From JAAXGI01 sp963579625 (GTDB lineage: Bacteria > Gemmatimonadota > Gemmatimonadetes > Longimicrobiales > Gaopeijiaceae), in the NCBI GenBank assembly GCA_963579625.1, contig CAUZHN010000034.1, positions 1-22,443 on the forward strand: a stretch of DNA of 22,443 bases. The letters are read 5' to 3'. The position numbers were made by a program, and so were the translations under genes. The first letter of the stretch is position 1; every line of letters starts with the position of its first letter. A model generated the notes under the pieces. That model searched no databases and was not told where the DNA came from. It saw nothing but the letters and a program-made list of their open reading frames with translations. Shown here piece after piece: positions 6,377 through 13,349 of the stretch.

Positions 6377-7850
6377 CTGGCTGGCAGTGTCGGTATTGGT
6401 CGTCGCTGGAGGCACTCTCGTCCTTCTCGTCCCGTTTTCGTTTCATCGAATATACCTGATCCTCACTGCCGGGAGAGAGAGGCCCGAGGAAGAGCGGTGG
6501 GGCAAGGAGCTCCCCAGAGTCACGGTACAGCTTCCTGTTTACAACGAGGAAAGCGTCGTCAAAAGGCTCATCGATGCTGCCGCTAAACTGCGGTATCCTT
6601 CTGACCTTCTTGAAATTCAGGTCCTGGACGATTCAAATGATCGCACCTCCGTTCAGGCGGAAACACGGGTCGACTATTGGCGGGAACGAGGACTTAGAAT
6701 CCACTACCTCCCCAGAGAATCGAGAGAGGGGTTTAAGGCTGGGGCACTCGCCCAAGGCCTCAAGAAGGCGACGGGGGACTTCATTCTCATCTTGGATGCC
6801 GACTTCGTTCCAGGACCGAATCTGATCCATCGACTCCTGGGCCCGTTCATGGATCCTCAGGTAGGGATGGTGCAGGCACGGTGGGACCATATCAACGAGG
6901 GGGATTCACAACTCACCCGTTGCCAGGCCCAACTCCTGGATGCTCATTTCTTTTTTGAGCAGAGAGGACGCTGGGCAACAGGACGATTTATGAGCTTCAA
7001 CGGGACCGCGGGAATGTGGCGTCGCAATGCTCTCGATGACGCAGGTGGATGGTCTTCGGATACCTTGACGGAGGACCTTGATTTGAGTTACAGAGCTCAA
7101 ATGGCGGGATGGCGTTTTGTCTTCCGACCGTTCGTTGGTGTTCCTGCTGAGCTGCCCGGTACGGTAAGAGATCTGGAACTGCAACAGAAACGCTGGGCAC
7201 AGGGCGGGATCCAGACCGCTCGAAAACTACTCCCGCGCCTCCTTCGCGGACCTTGGTCAGTGGGAGTCAAACGGGAAGCAGTCATTCATCTCCTAGGCTA
7301 TCTGGCGTATCCGCTAACCCTCCTGTTGGGAATCCTCATAGTTCCTTCAGCGCTGGCACGAAGGACCCTTGGACTTGAAGGGTGGCTTGTGCTCGACCTT
7401 GTCGTTTTTGTTGGAGCGGCTCTGTCATTTCTTGTCTTCTTCTCCGCGGCCGGTCGTTGTCGAGGACGTCCATGGATGCATTTAATCCCAACCGCTGCCG
7501 TGACTCTTGCCCTTGGGATTGGGTTGAGTGCAACGGTTTCACGAGCAGTGGTAAGGGGAGCGACCGGAAAGGCAAAGGATCCGTTCCAGCGCACGCCCAA
7601 GCTGGGAGAAGGTAACGTTCGGTATGCGAGTCCGAGAGTTCCAACAGATACATTCACCAAGCTAGTGCTAACGTTTTGGATGGTGGCCTGTGGGGTCGTA
7701 GCATTTCAGCAGGGCCTGTGGGGAAGCCTCCCGTTCGTCGTGCTATTCGGGTCAGGATATGCTTGGCTTGCCTTGGCTGAGTTCCGGACAGCTCTGATAG
7801 TTCGCGGAGAACCGGGTGTTGAGTTGCGGAAGCCCGTTGTCACTTCCTGA
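6366..7850 (+). CDS. Processive family 2 glycosyltransferase, cellulose-synthase/glucomannan-synthase-like
   Basis: The 494-residue membrane enzyme has an N-terminal helix (about 5-30), a cytosolic GT-A domain and several C-terminal helices (about 305-400 and 430-480). The four signatures of processive GT2 enzymes are present: LDDS (D88/D89), DAD (144-146), TEDLDL (235-240) and QQKRW (273-277, the QxxRW motif). Such enzymes polymerise or transfer nucleotide-sugars while extruding the product, as in BcsA, CslA and related lipid glucosyltransferases. No PilZ domain, BcsB, BcsC or BcsZ gene is nearby, so true cellulose synthesis is unlikely from this context. The start overlaps the small Cys protein by 11 bases, and the end overlaps the next glycosyltransferase by 35 bases. 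The product sugar cannot be predicted. Confidence 0.88.
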   Translation: MIPDWLAVSVLVVAGGTLVLLVPFSFHRIYLILTAGRERPEEERWGKELPRVTVQLPVYNEESVVKRLIDAAAKLRYPSDLLEIQVLDDSNDRTSVQAETRVDYWRERGLRIHYLPRESREGFKAGALAQGLKKATGDFILILDADFVPGPNLIHRLLGPFMDPQVGMVQARWDHINEGDSQLTRCQAQLLDAHFFFEQRGRWATGRFMSFNGTAGMWRRNALDDAGGWSSDTLTEDLDLSYRAQMAGWRFVFRPFVGVPAELPGTVRDLELQQKRWAQGGIQTARKLLPRLLRGPWSVGVKREAVIHLLGYLAYPLTLLLGILIVPSALARRTLGLEGWLVLDLVVFVGAALSFLVFFSAAGRCRGRPWMHLIPTAAVTLALGIGLSATVSRAVVRGATGKAKDPFQRTPKLGEGNVRYASPRVPTDTFTKLVLTFWMVACGVVAFQQGLWGSLPFVVLFGSGYAWLALAEFRTALIVRGEPGVELRKPVVTS

Positions 7851-8700
7851 CTTCCGAGAGCTTATCTCCGGGGAGATATCTTCGGATCCGGCACTTGGTC
7901 CGGCCCCGGAACTTCGGGTAGCCATCCTGATCCCGGCCTTGAACGAAGAAGCAGCCTTACCGGATGTTCTCGAGGGACTCCGGGGCGTGGGCGTCGCTCG
8001 AATTGTAGTCGTCGACAACGGCTCAGTCGACGATACGGCAAGGGTGGCTAGAGCCGGGGGTGCGGAGGTCGTCTTGGAATCCAAACGCGGTTATGGTGCC
8101 GCCTGCCTGGCCGGAATGGAACACCTTGCGACCAACCGGCCACCCGACGTAATAGTTTTCATGGATGGGGACCAAAGTGACGATCCTGCTGCCATCGTCG
8201 ATCTCGTAGAGCCAATCCGGGTTGGCCGAGCCCAATTCGTAGTCGGAGTCCGAAGCCCGTCGGAAGCAAATGGGAGGAGTACGATCCCCATCCATGCCCG
8301 ACTAGGAAACGCGTTGATCCGAGTTGGAGCCAGACTCCTCTATGGAATTCGGTTTCGGGACCTTGGCCCATTCAGAGCCATCCGTTTCGGAGTACTGCAA
8401 TCTCTAGAAATGGACGATCAAAACTGGGGGTGGACGCTACAGATGCAGTTACGGGCATATCGCTTGGATGTCCCGACAGAGGAGGTAGTCGTACCACACC
8501 ACGCGCGAGCCGCTGGTAGATCAAAGGTATCGGGAAGCCTGTCGGGATCGTTGAGCGCTGGGGCCAAGATGCTATTTACGCTAGCTCGGGAACTCTTCCT
8601 TCAGGACTGCTACACAGGGAACCGAGGAAGTCCAGGACAGGAGCAACAGAACGCCGAGGCGCCTCTTCCGGTGGGAGGTGGCCGACGCCCGGGAGAGTGA
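7816..8700 (+). CDS. Family 2 glycosyltransferase, polyprenyl-phosphate mannose/glucose synthase-like
   Basis: A 294-residue GT-A enzyme without clear membrane helices. Motifs: ILIPALNEE (38-45), VVVDNGSVDDT (64-74) and the metal-binding MDGDQSDDP (116-124). LGPFRAIR (183-190) and WGWTLQMQLRAYR (204-216) are typical of dolichol/polyprenyl-phosphate sugar synthases and SpsA-type enzymes. It would charge a lipid carrier or transfer a sugar, plausibly in the same pathway as the upstream processive enzyme. Start GTG 7816 has GGAG six bases upstream and overlaps the preceding gene by 35 bases. The C-terminal tail after about residue 260 is Gly/Pro/Gln-rich and unlike the family; it lies antisense to the convergent hydrolase gene (125-base overlap). 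Confidence 0.85.
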   Translation: MLSCGSPLSLPDFRELISGEISSDPALGPAPELRVAILIPALNEEAALPDVLEGLRGVGVARIVVVDNGSVDDTARVARAGGAEVVLESKRGYGAACLAGMEHLATNRPPDVIVFMDGDQSDDPAAIVDLVEPIRVGRAQFVVGVRSPSEANGRSTIPIHARLGNALIRVGARLLYGIRFRDLGPFRAIRFGVLQSLEMDDQNWGWTLQMQLRAYRLDVPTEEVVVPHHARAAGRSKVSGSLSGSLSAGAKMLFTLARELFLQDCYTGNRGSPGQEQQNAEAPLPVGGGRRPGE

Positions 8701-9418
8701 CGAGGTGCGCTCGGGGAAGGTCAGCAGCCAATTTTCTTCCGGTCTCCAGCGGTACCACACGATCCTCCTCACCCCAGATGAGTAGGGTGGGGAGTGCAAG
8801 TTCCCGCAGTCGGGTCCCCAGCGTGAACGCCTCATCCATATTGATCTGTCGAACCGCCCGGAGGATAGCTCGCCGTCTCTGGAAGTTTCGGAGCGGTGTT
8901 CGATATCCCTCAACCTGCTCTGCGTCTACCGTTGCCGGATCCCCGACGATCCCTTGGATCCCCTTTCTCAAAACACGAAACGGCGGGGCACAGAGGAGGA
9001 AAAGCTCGCCCAGTAATCGTCGGCGTCCGAGAGACAGATACGCAGGAAACGGCTGAGAGTACACGGCACCGCTCACGAGCACCAATCCTGCTAAGGGGAT
9101 CCCATTCTTCACCAGGTCGAGCGCTGCCAAGAGAACAATGCCCGCCCCCAACGAATGGCCGATCAGAACCGCGGGGCCTTCTCCTTCGACTTGGCGAACG
9201 AACGCGGCCACACGGCTGGCCTGGGCAGCGGGAGAATAGTCCCCATTTAGTGGAGTGGGTGCCCTTCCGAACCCCATGAGATCCACCGTGTGAACCCGAT
9301 GACGATCGGTGAGAGCAGAGTTCCACTTCCTCCAGAAGAAGCCGTAAGCACCGAACCCGTGGACGAGAATAACGGTCGGTCTCCCAACTCCGGCCGATGT
9401 AATATGAAGGGGGATCAC
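8576..9418 (-). CDS. Alpha/beta-hydrolase fold esterase/lipase-like enzyme
   Basis: The 280-residue cytosolic protein has the oxyanion-hole motif VHGFGA (19-24), the nucleophile elbow GHSLGAG (S89), the acid D219 in WGEEDRVVP and the catalytic H247 in PGVGHLPPEE, a complete Ser-Asp-His triad. Length and order fit the general ester-, lactone- or haloalkane-hydrolysing family; the substrate cannot be named. Start GTG 9418 is the first usable start before the core; the ribosome site is weak (GAAGG, 13 bases away). A tiny 18-codon frame (9415-9471) ends across this GTG (GTGA). The 3' end overlaps the convergent glycosyltransferase by 125 bases, and H247's codon (8678-8680) lies inside that overlap. 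Confidence 0.85.
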   Translation of the reverse strand: MIPLHITSAGVGRPTVILVHGFGAYGFFWRKWNSALTDRHRVHTVDLMGFGRAPTPLNGDYSPAAQASRVAAFVRQVEGEGPAVLIGHSLGAGIVLLAALDLVKNGIPLAGLVLVSGAVYSQPFPAYLSLGRRRLLGELFLLCAPPFRVLRKGIQGIVGDPATVDAEQVEGYRTPLRNFQRRRAILRAVRQINMDEAFTLGTRLRELALPTLLIWGEEDRVVPLETGRKLAADLPRAHLVTLPGVGHLPPEEAPRRSVAPVLDFLGSLCSSPEGRVPELA

Positions 9419-9471
9419 GCGGCGTAAGAGCCTTCGTCCGGATACAGATCCGTCAGGTGGAGGAAACGCAT
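9415..9471 (-). CDS. Possible 18-codon leader ORF overlapping the hydrolase start
   Basis: The frame ATG...TGA encodes MRFLHLTDLYPDEGSYAA, and its TGA overlaps the GTG start of the hydrolase by four bases. The hydrolase has no strong Shine-Dalgarno of its own, so coupling would make sense. The ribosome site for this frame is itself poor, so it may be chance. Confidence 0.2.
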   Translation of the reverse strand: MRFLHLTDLYPDEGSYAA

Positions 9472-9761
9472 TCAGCCGAATAAGTGACTAGACAAGTGGA
9501 GGCAACTCGCAGCCAAATCTATCATTCATTTGCAACTTGAGCCTCCATCGGAAGAACCCCCGAATCCAAGTGGTCATTTAAGGTCTTGAGTAAGGGATGA
9601 AATCTTTTAGTTTCATGACTTTCTGGGAAAATTTGTATTTCTGCCATTTGTTACGAATTCAACCTGATAAACGAAGGTGGCAACCCTCTCGACAGGGTCT
9701 CGTGATGAAAGCCGCACCTAATCCTGAGTCTGAATCATAACAACGATGGAAAGATAGTATT
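9472..9761. other. AT-richer intergenic region between the hydrolase and the lipoprotein gene
   Basis: The two genes are divergent, so this stretch must hold both promoters. It is visibly richer in A/T than its surroundings around 9590-9660 (TTTTAGTTTCATGACTTTCT, then AAAATTTGTATTT). I cannot assign -35/-10 boxes with confidence. The 3' part (9667-9725) can fold and is listed separately. No further coding signal was seen. Confidence 0.4.
9667..9725 (+). promoter_or_regulatory. Structured leader, weakly like a c-di-GMP-I (GEMM) riboswitch
   Basis: Upstream of the lipoprotein start, GGTGGC (9676-9681) can pair with GCC-G-CACC (9711-9718), enclosing a hairpin CCCT(9684-9687)/AGGG(9694-9697). 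The text GGCAACC...GATGAAAGCC...CCTAA resembles the GEMM-I core GGCAAACC...GACGCAAAGCC...CTAA, but with several mismatches, extra bases before GATG and no evident third helix. Secreted adhesin-like proteins are common targets of this riboswitch, so the context fits. It could be another structured RNA or chance. Confidence 0.25.
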
Positions 9762-10765
9762 GTGAGAAATACGGTCGCGTTAAATGCCCTGTTGTTGTCA
9801 TTGCTTTTAGCGAGTTGTGGAGGAGACAGTAGTCCAACGGTGTCCACTCCTGCAGCGACCTCGATGACCCTTTCGGCGACCAGCGCCTTAGCCTCGCCTC
9901 GCTGGGCGCAACATCCCAGCTATCCGCTACGGTCAAAGACCAGAACGGCGCAACGATGGCGAGTGCCACGGTGACGTGGACTACATCGGACGCTGCGGTT
10001 GCGACGGTATCATCCACGGGTCTTGTGACTTCAGTGGCTGACGGCACGGCCACGATCACAGCGACGTCCGGGTCAGCCAGTGCGACAGCGACAGCTACGG
10101 TGAGTCAGGTCGCTGCGGCCGTCGCGCTCGCACCAACAAGCCTGTCGTTCACGTCGCTTGGAGACAGTGCCACGGTTGTTCCGACGGTGACGGACGCACT
10201 TGGCGCGACGATGCCCAGCCCCACGGTGACGTGGGCGACATCAAGATCGTCCCTAGCGACGGTGTCATCGGCGGGGCTCGTCACCTCAGTAGCAAGTGGT
10301 GTGGCTACGATCACGGCAACGTCTGGATCGACCAGTGCGACGGCATCGGTCACCGTAGCAGTACCGTTCTTCCTCGCAGCGAACGGCGTGACGGTCGTGT
10401 GCACGGCTCACGCTGTGGGCGAGACAGGCGAAGTGGGCGGCGTCATATATACCAAGAGATCGAAAGCTCAGATCGCCGCGCTTGTTTCTGCAGAGGATTA
10501 CGTGCCCCTGGCGACCACATGCACCAGTGACGTCACGGACATGAACGGCATGTTCGACGGCGCCACAGCATTCAATCAGGACATCGGTTCGTGGAACGTC
10601 AGCAGCGTCACGGCCATGAATGACATGTTCGCCAACGCCACGATGTTTAATCGGGACTTGAGCGGCTGGTGTGTCTCTCTCATCACTGGCGAGCCCTCTG
10701 ATTTCGATAGTGGGGCGACCTCTTGGGTTCTGGCTCACCCGGTATGGGGGACGTGTCCCCTCTAG
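9762..10765 (+). pseudogene. Frameshifted Big2 / BspA-type (DUF285) surface lipoprotein
   Basis: The 5' frame starts at GTG 9762 with GGAAAG eight bases upstream and encodes a lipoprotein signal (LLLSLLLASC, lipobox Cys19). It runs through SMTLSATSALAS and then reads out of frame to a stop at 9974. The continuation is in another frame: LGATSQLSATVKDQNGAT joins directly to MASATVTWTTSD, open to 10765. A single missing base near 9893-9902 restores one protein of about 334 residues. It has two Big2-like immunoglobulin domains (about 9897-10122 and 10123-10368; both with ATVSS-GLVTSVA-G-ATITATSGS), a linker, and a BspA/DUF285 module with DMNGMFDGATAFNQDIGSWN and MNDMFANATMFNRDLSGW. Probably a cell-surface adhesin-like protein. 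The shift may be a sequencing error, a mutation, or phase variation. Confidence 0.75.
9965..10360 (+). repeat. Two tandem diverged Big2-domain coding repeats
   Basis: Two roughly 250-base units share nearly identical blocks, such as CCACGGTGACGTGG (near 9966 and 10222) and the stretch encoding TITATSGS (near 10056 and 10312). They reflect duplication of the Big2 domain inside the lipoprotein gene. Confidence 0.65.
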
Positions 10766-10846
10766 CCCCTAGTCCCTCCGTGGCATCCAGCCATACCCAG
10801 CTATCCAGCAGTATTCATTCACCCTGACAGACAGTAGGATAATGGT

Positions 10847-11722
10847 ATGAAATACAGGGCCCTCGGTACCAATACTCGCCTAGTATCGTCCGTGGGATAC
10901 GGCGGGATGCACTTATCGATTGTTGACCGCCCCGACGAGGCTACTGCCATCGATACGATTCACGCCTCGCTCAATCATGGTGTGACACTGATCGACACGG
11001 CGGATGTCTACTGTTTAGATCACACGGAGATTGGTCACAATGAGCGACTTCTTGCAAAAGCTCTGAGCGGATGGTCTGGTGACCGCGACTCTATAATTGT
11101 GGCCACTAAAGCCGGACTCGTTAGGCCTGAAGGAAGATGGGATTATGACGGCAGTCCGGAACACGTTAGGTCCGCATGTGACGCCTCTCTTAAGGCACTC
11201 AACGTCGGCCACATTGACCTCTACCAGTTTCACGCCCCCGATCCGAACGTCCCCTTCAGCGAAAGCGTAGGTGTTTTCAGAGAACTTCAGGATGCCGGGA
11301 AGGTGCGCTGGCTGGGTCTGTCGAACGTATCGGTCGCTCAAATCGAAGAGGCAGCGGCCGTGGCTGATATCAAGACAGTGCAGAACCGACTAAGCCCCTT
11401 CTTCCGTGAGGCGATTCTTGATGGTGTAGTTGAATATTGCGACAAGAACGGCATCGCGTTCTTGGCCTATAGCCCCGTAGGTGGGGGACGCCTGAACAAG
11501 AAGCTTCCGGGTCACCCGGTGTTAGGACCTATCGCCTACGCCCACGGTACGACCCCGCACGCGATCGTATTAGCGTGGGTCCTGGCGCAGTCACCCTCGG
11601 TGATCATCATCCCTGCGGCCCGATCGTCTGAAAACGCGATCAACTCGAGCACGGTGACGGACGTTGAACTCACTCCCGACGAGATGACCGCAATCGATGA
11701 GGCGGAATTCTCAATAAGATAG
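10847..11722 (+). CDS. Aldo/keto reductase
   Basis: The 291-residue NADPH-dependent oxidoreductase has the (beta/alpha)8-barrel signature of the family. The catalytic tetrad is visible: D50 and Y55 in LIDTADVY, K88 in VATKAGL and H129 in LYQFHAPD. Further family text: GLSNVSVAQI, VQNRLSPF, LAYSPVGGG and the cofactor-binding IIIPAARSSENA near the C-terminus. It would reduce aldehydes or ketones in the cytosol; the substrate is unknown. ATG 10847 is preceded by TAGGA. It lies 82 bases after the lipoprotein gene and 78 bases before the TauE/SafE-like gene on the same strand, so the last two could be co-transcribed. Confidence 0.92.
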   Translation: MKYRALGTNTRLVSSVGYGGMHLSIVDRPDEATAIDTIHASLNHGVTLIDTADVYCLDHTEIGHNERLLAKALSGWSGDRDSIIVATKAGLVRPEGRWDYDGSPEHVRSACDASLKALNVGHIDLYQFHAPDPNVPFSESVGVFRELQDAGKVRWLGLSNVSVAQIEEAAAVADIKTVQNRLSPFFREAILDGVVEYCDKNGIAFLAYSPVGGGRLNKKLPGHPVLGPIAYAHGTTPHAIVLAWVLAQSPSVIIIPAARSSENAINSSTVTDVELTPDEMTAIDEAEFSIR

Positions 11723-11800
11723 AGGAGTGGGTGATCTTATCTGTACCATGGGTATTGGGGTGATCATGTACTGGCCGCTTTCGTAGAGGGTAGGCAGAGG

Positions 11801-12574
11801 GTGGATTTCGCCATTATCTGTGCCGTGGCCTTCAGCGCATCTCTTCTCACGTTTTACACTGGGTTTGGGCTCGGGACACTCCTCCTTCCGGCCTTCGCAG
11901 CGTTCTTCCCAGCCGAGGCTGCAGTAGCGCTCACGGCTGTGGTGCACTTCCTGAATAGTCTGTTCAAGCTCGTGCTGGTGGGCTGGCATGCGAATATCCG
12001 TGTCGCGGTTCGTTTCGGCGTCCCTGCCATTGGCTCGGCCATCGGTGGGGCCATCGTGCTGGTGTGGCTTACCGGACAGGAGCCGCTGTGGAGCTATGAG
12101 GTGACAGGGCGATCATTTCAGATAATGCCTGTAGCTTTTGTGATTGCCCTGCTCATGGTTGCGTTTGCCGCACTCGAGTTGTGGCCACATTCCAAGCGTG
12201 TGTCGATTGCGATGCGTTACCTGCCGGTCGGAGGTCTAATCACTGGTTTCTTTGGAGGCCTTTCCGGACATCAAGGTGCACTCCGAAGCGCCTTCCTGAT
12301 TCGAGCAGGTCTGGAGAAAGAGGCTTTCATCGCGACCGGGGTAGTGATAGCAGCCGTGGTGGACATTGCCCGTCTCCTGGTGTACTCGGAGCGATTCTTT
12401 GCCGCCGACTTGGTACGTAACGGACCACTGTTAGGAGCGGCAGCACTCGCTGCGTTTTCTGGTGCCGTTACCGGTAGCCGCTTGCTGACGAAGATCAGCT
12501 TTCGCTCCATCGAGATTGGGGTTGCGGTGCTTCTCATCCTCGTCGCTGCGGGCCTGGGGTCTGGAGTTCTGTGA
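11801..12574 (+). CDS. TauE/SafE (DUF81) family membrane permease
   Basis: A 257-residue inner-membrane protein with about eight hydrophobic helices. The opening (FTYTGFGLGTLLLPAFAAFFP-like) and the central repeat (LITGFFGGLSGHQGALRSAF) are the two glycine-rich half-repeats of the TauE/SafE family, which exports sulfite, sulfoacetate or other organosulfur anions. HQGALRSAF is typical of the subgroup annotated as sulfite exporters. GTG 11801 is chosen because no ATG, GTG or TTG lies upstream in frame before the aldo/keto reductase end; AGAGGG lies about 10 bases before it. The substrate cannot be fixed from context. Confidence 0.85.
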   Translation: MDFAIICAVAFSASLLTFYTGFGLGTLLLPAFAAFFPAEAAVALTAVVHFLNSLFKLVLVGWHANIRVAVRFGVPAIGSAIGGAIVLVWLTGQEPLWSYEVTGRSFQIMPVAFVIALLMVAFAALELWPHSKRVSIAMRYLPVGGLITGFFGGLSGHQGALRSAFLIRAGLEKEAFIATGVVIAAVVDIARLLVYSERFFAADLVRNGPLLGAAALAAFSGAVTGSRLLTKISFRSIEIGVAVLLILVAAGLGSGVL

Positions 12575-12679
12575 AGGGGTGGGGTGACTTGCTCATGAAG
12601 CTGGATACTTCGGGCTCATCGCACCATGTTTTCTTCGTTGAACTGTCTGTTCATTTCCTCCAGCTTCGAGAGCCCATCC

Positions 12680-13306
12680 ATGCGTTTCCTCGCCGCCCTG
12701 ATCTCTCTGATGGTAGTCAACTCCATTCTTAGTGCCGACACGCTGGAGGCACAGGAATCCGAGCCTCAGCCCCTCGTGGCCGCCAGTGGCCGGGCGGAGA
12801 CCAGTGTGTCCTTCGATGGTCGTCTGATCGGGAGCACCTGGCTCAACCGCTCTACCTCACACTCTGGTCCGGCCCGTATGATCCTGGATTACGGACAACC
12901 CCATGCTCGCGGCCGCAGTATTTTCGGCGGCCTAGTTCCCTACGGTGACATATGGCGCCTAGGTGCCAACATGGCTACGCACTTGACGCTCGATCTGAAT
13001 GTTCGACTTGGGGACTTAGATGTTCCACGTGGGACCTATACCCTGTACCTCCTTCCACGGGAGGATGGCGCTCAACTCATCGTGAACCGGCAAACCAGAC
13101 AGTGGGGAACCGAGTACAGTCCGTCTCAGGATCTGGGGCGGGTGAAGCTTCGTCAGCGAGATCTTCCGGAGACGACTGAAAGCCTAAATATTACGCTAGA
13201 ACCCATCCTTTCCCAACGGCAAGGAGACCTTCCTGAGGGGACACTTCGGATCACGTGGGGAGAAGTCGAGTACTCTACGGATTGGAGCGTGATCTGGCCG
13301 TTGTGA
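12680..13306 (+). CDS. Secreted DUF2911 domain protein
   Basis: A 208-residue exported protein with a Sec signal peptide (MRFLAALISLMVVNSILSA...), then one DUF2911 domain. Recognisable family text: ILDYGQPHARGRSIFGGLVPYG, WRLGANMATHLTL (the WRxGAN-x-AT core) and VPRGTYTLYLLP, with LIVNRQTRQWGTEY further on. DUF2911 proteins are small beta-rich secreted proteins of unknown function, frequent in Bacteroidetes, Gemmatimonadota and Acidobacteria. ATG 12680 is preferred over the in-frame ATG 12626, because it places the signal peptide at the very N-terminus. The gene converges with the porin gene, with a hairpin between them. Confidence 0.85.
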   Translation: MRFLAALISLMVVNSILSADTLEAQESEPQPLVAASGRAETSVSFDGRLIGSTWLNRSTSHSGPARMILDYGQPHARGRSIFGGLVPYGDIWRLGANMATHLTLDLNVRLGDLDVPRGTYTLYLLPREDGAQLIVNRQTRQWGTEYSPSQDLGRVKLRQRDLPETTESLNITLEPILSQRQGDLPEGTLRITWGEVEYSTDWSVIWPL

Positions 13307-13324
13307 TCAGGGACTGAAATCACG

Positions 13325-13349
13325 AGGGCTCCAGTAGTCCTGGGGCCCT
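13325..13349. terminator. Hairpin between convergent DUF2911 and porin genes
   Basis: AGGGCTCCAG (13325-13334) pairs with CTGGGGCCCT (13340-13349) with one G-T wobble around TAGTC. It lies 19 bases after one stop and overlaps the other gene's stop codon (13348-13350). It probably serves as a bidirectional terminator, although no T-tract is present on either side. Confidence 0.5.

Noticed and set aside
6366..8700. Bacterial cellulose synthesis (bcs) operon
   Set aside because: Only the catalytic-subunit-like protein is present; no PilZ domain, BcsB, BcsC or cellulase gene is adjacent.
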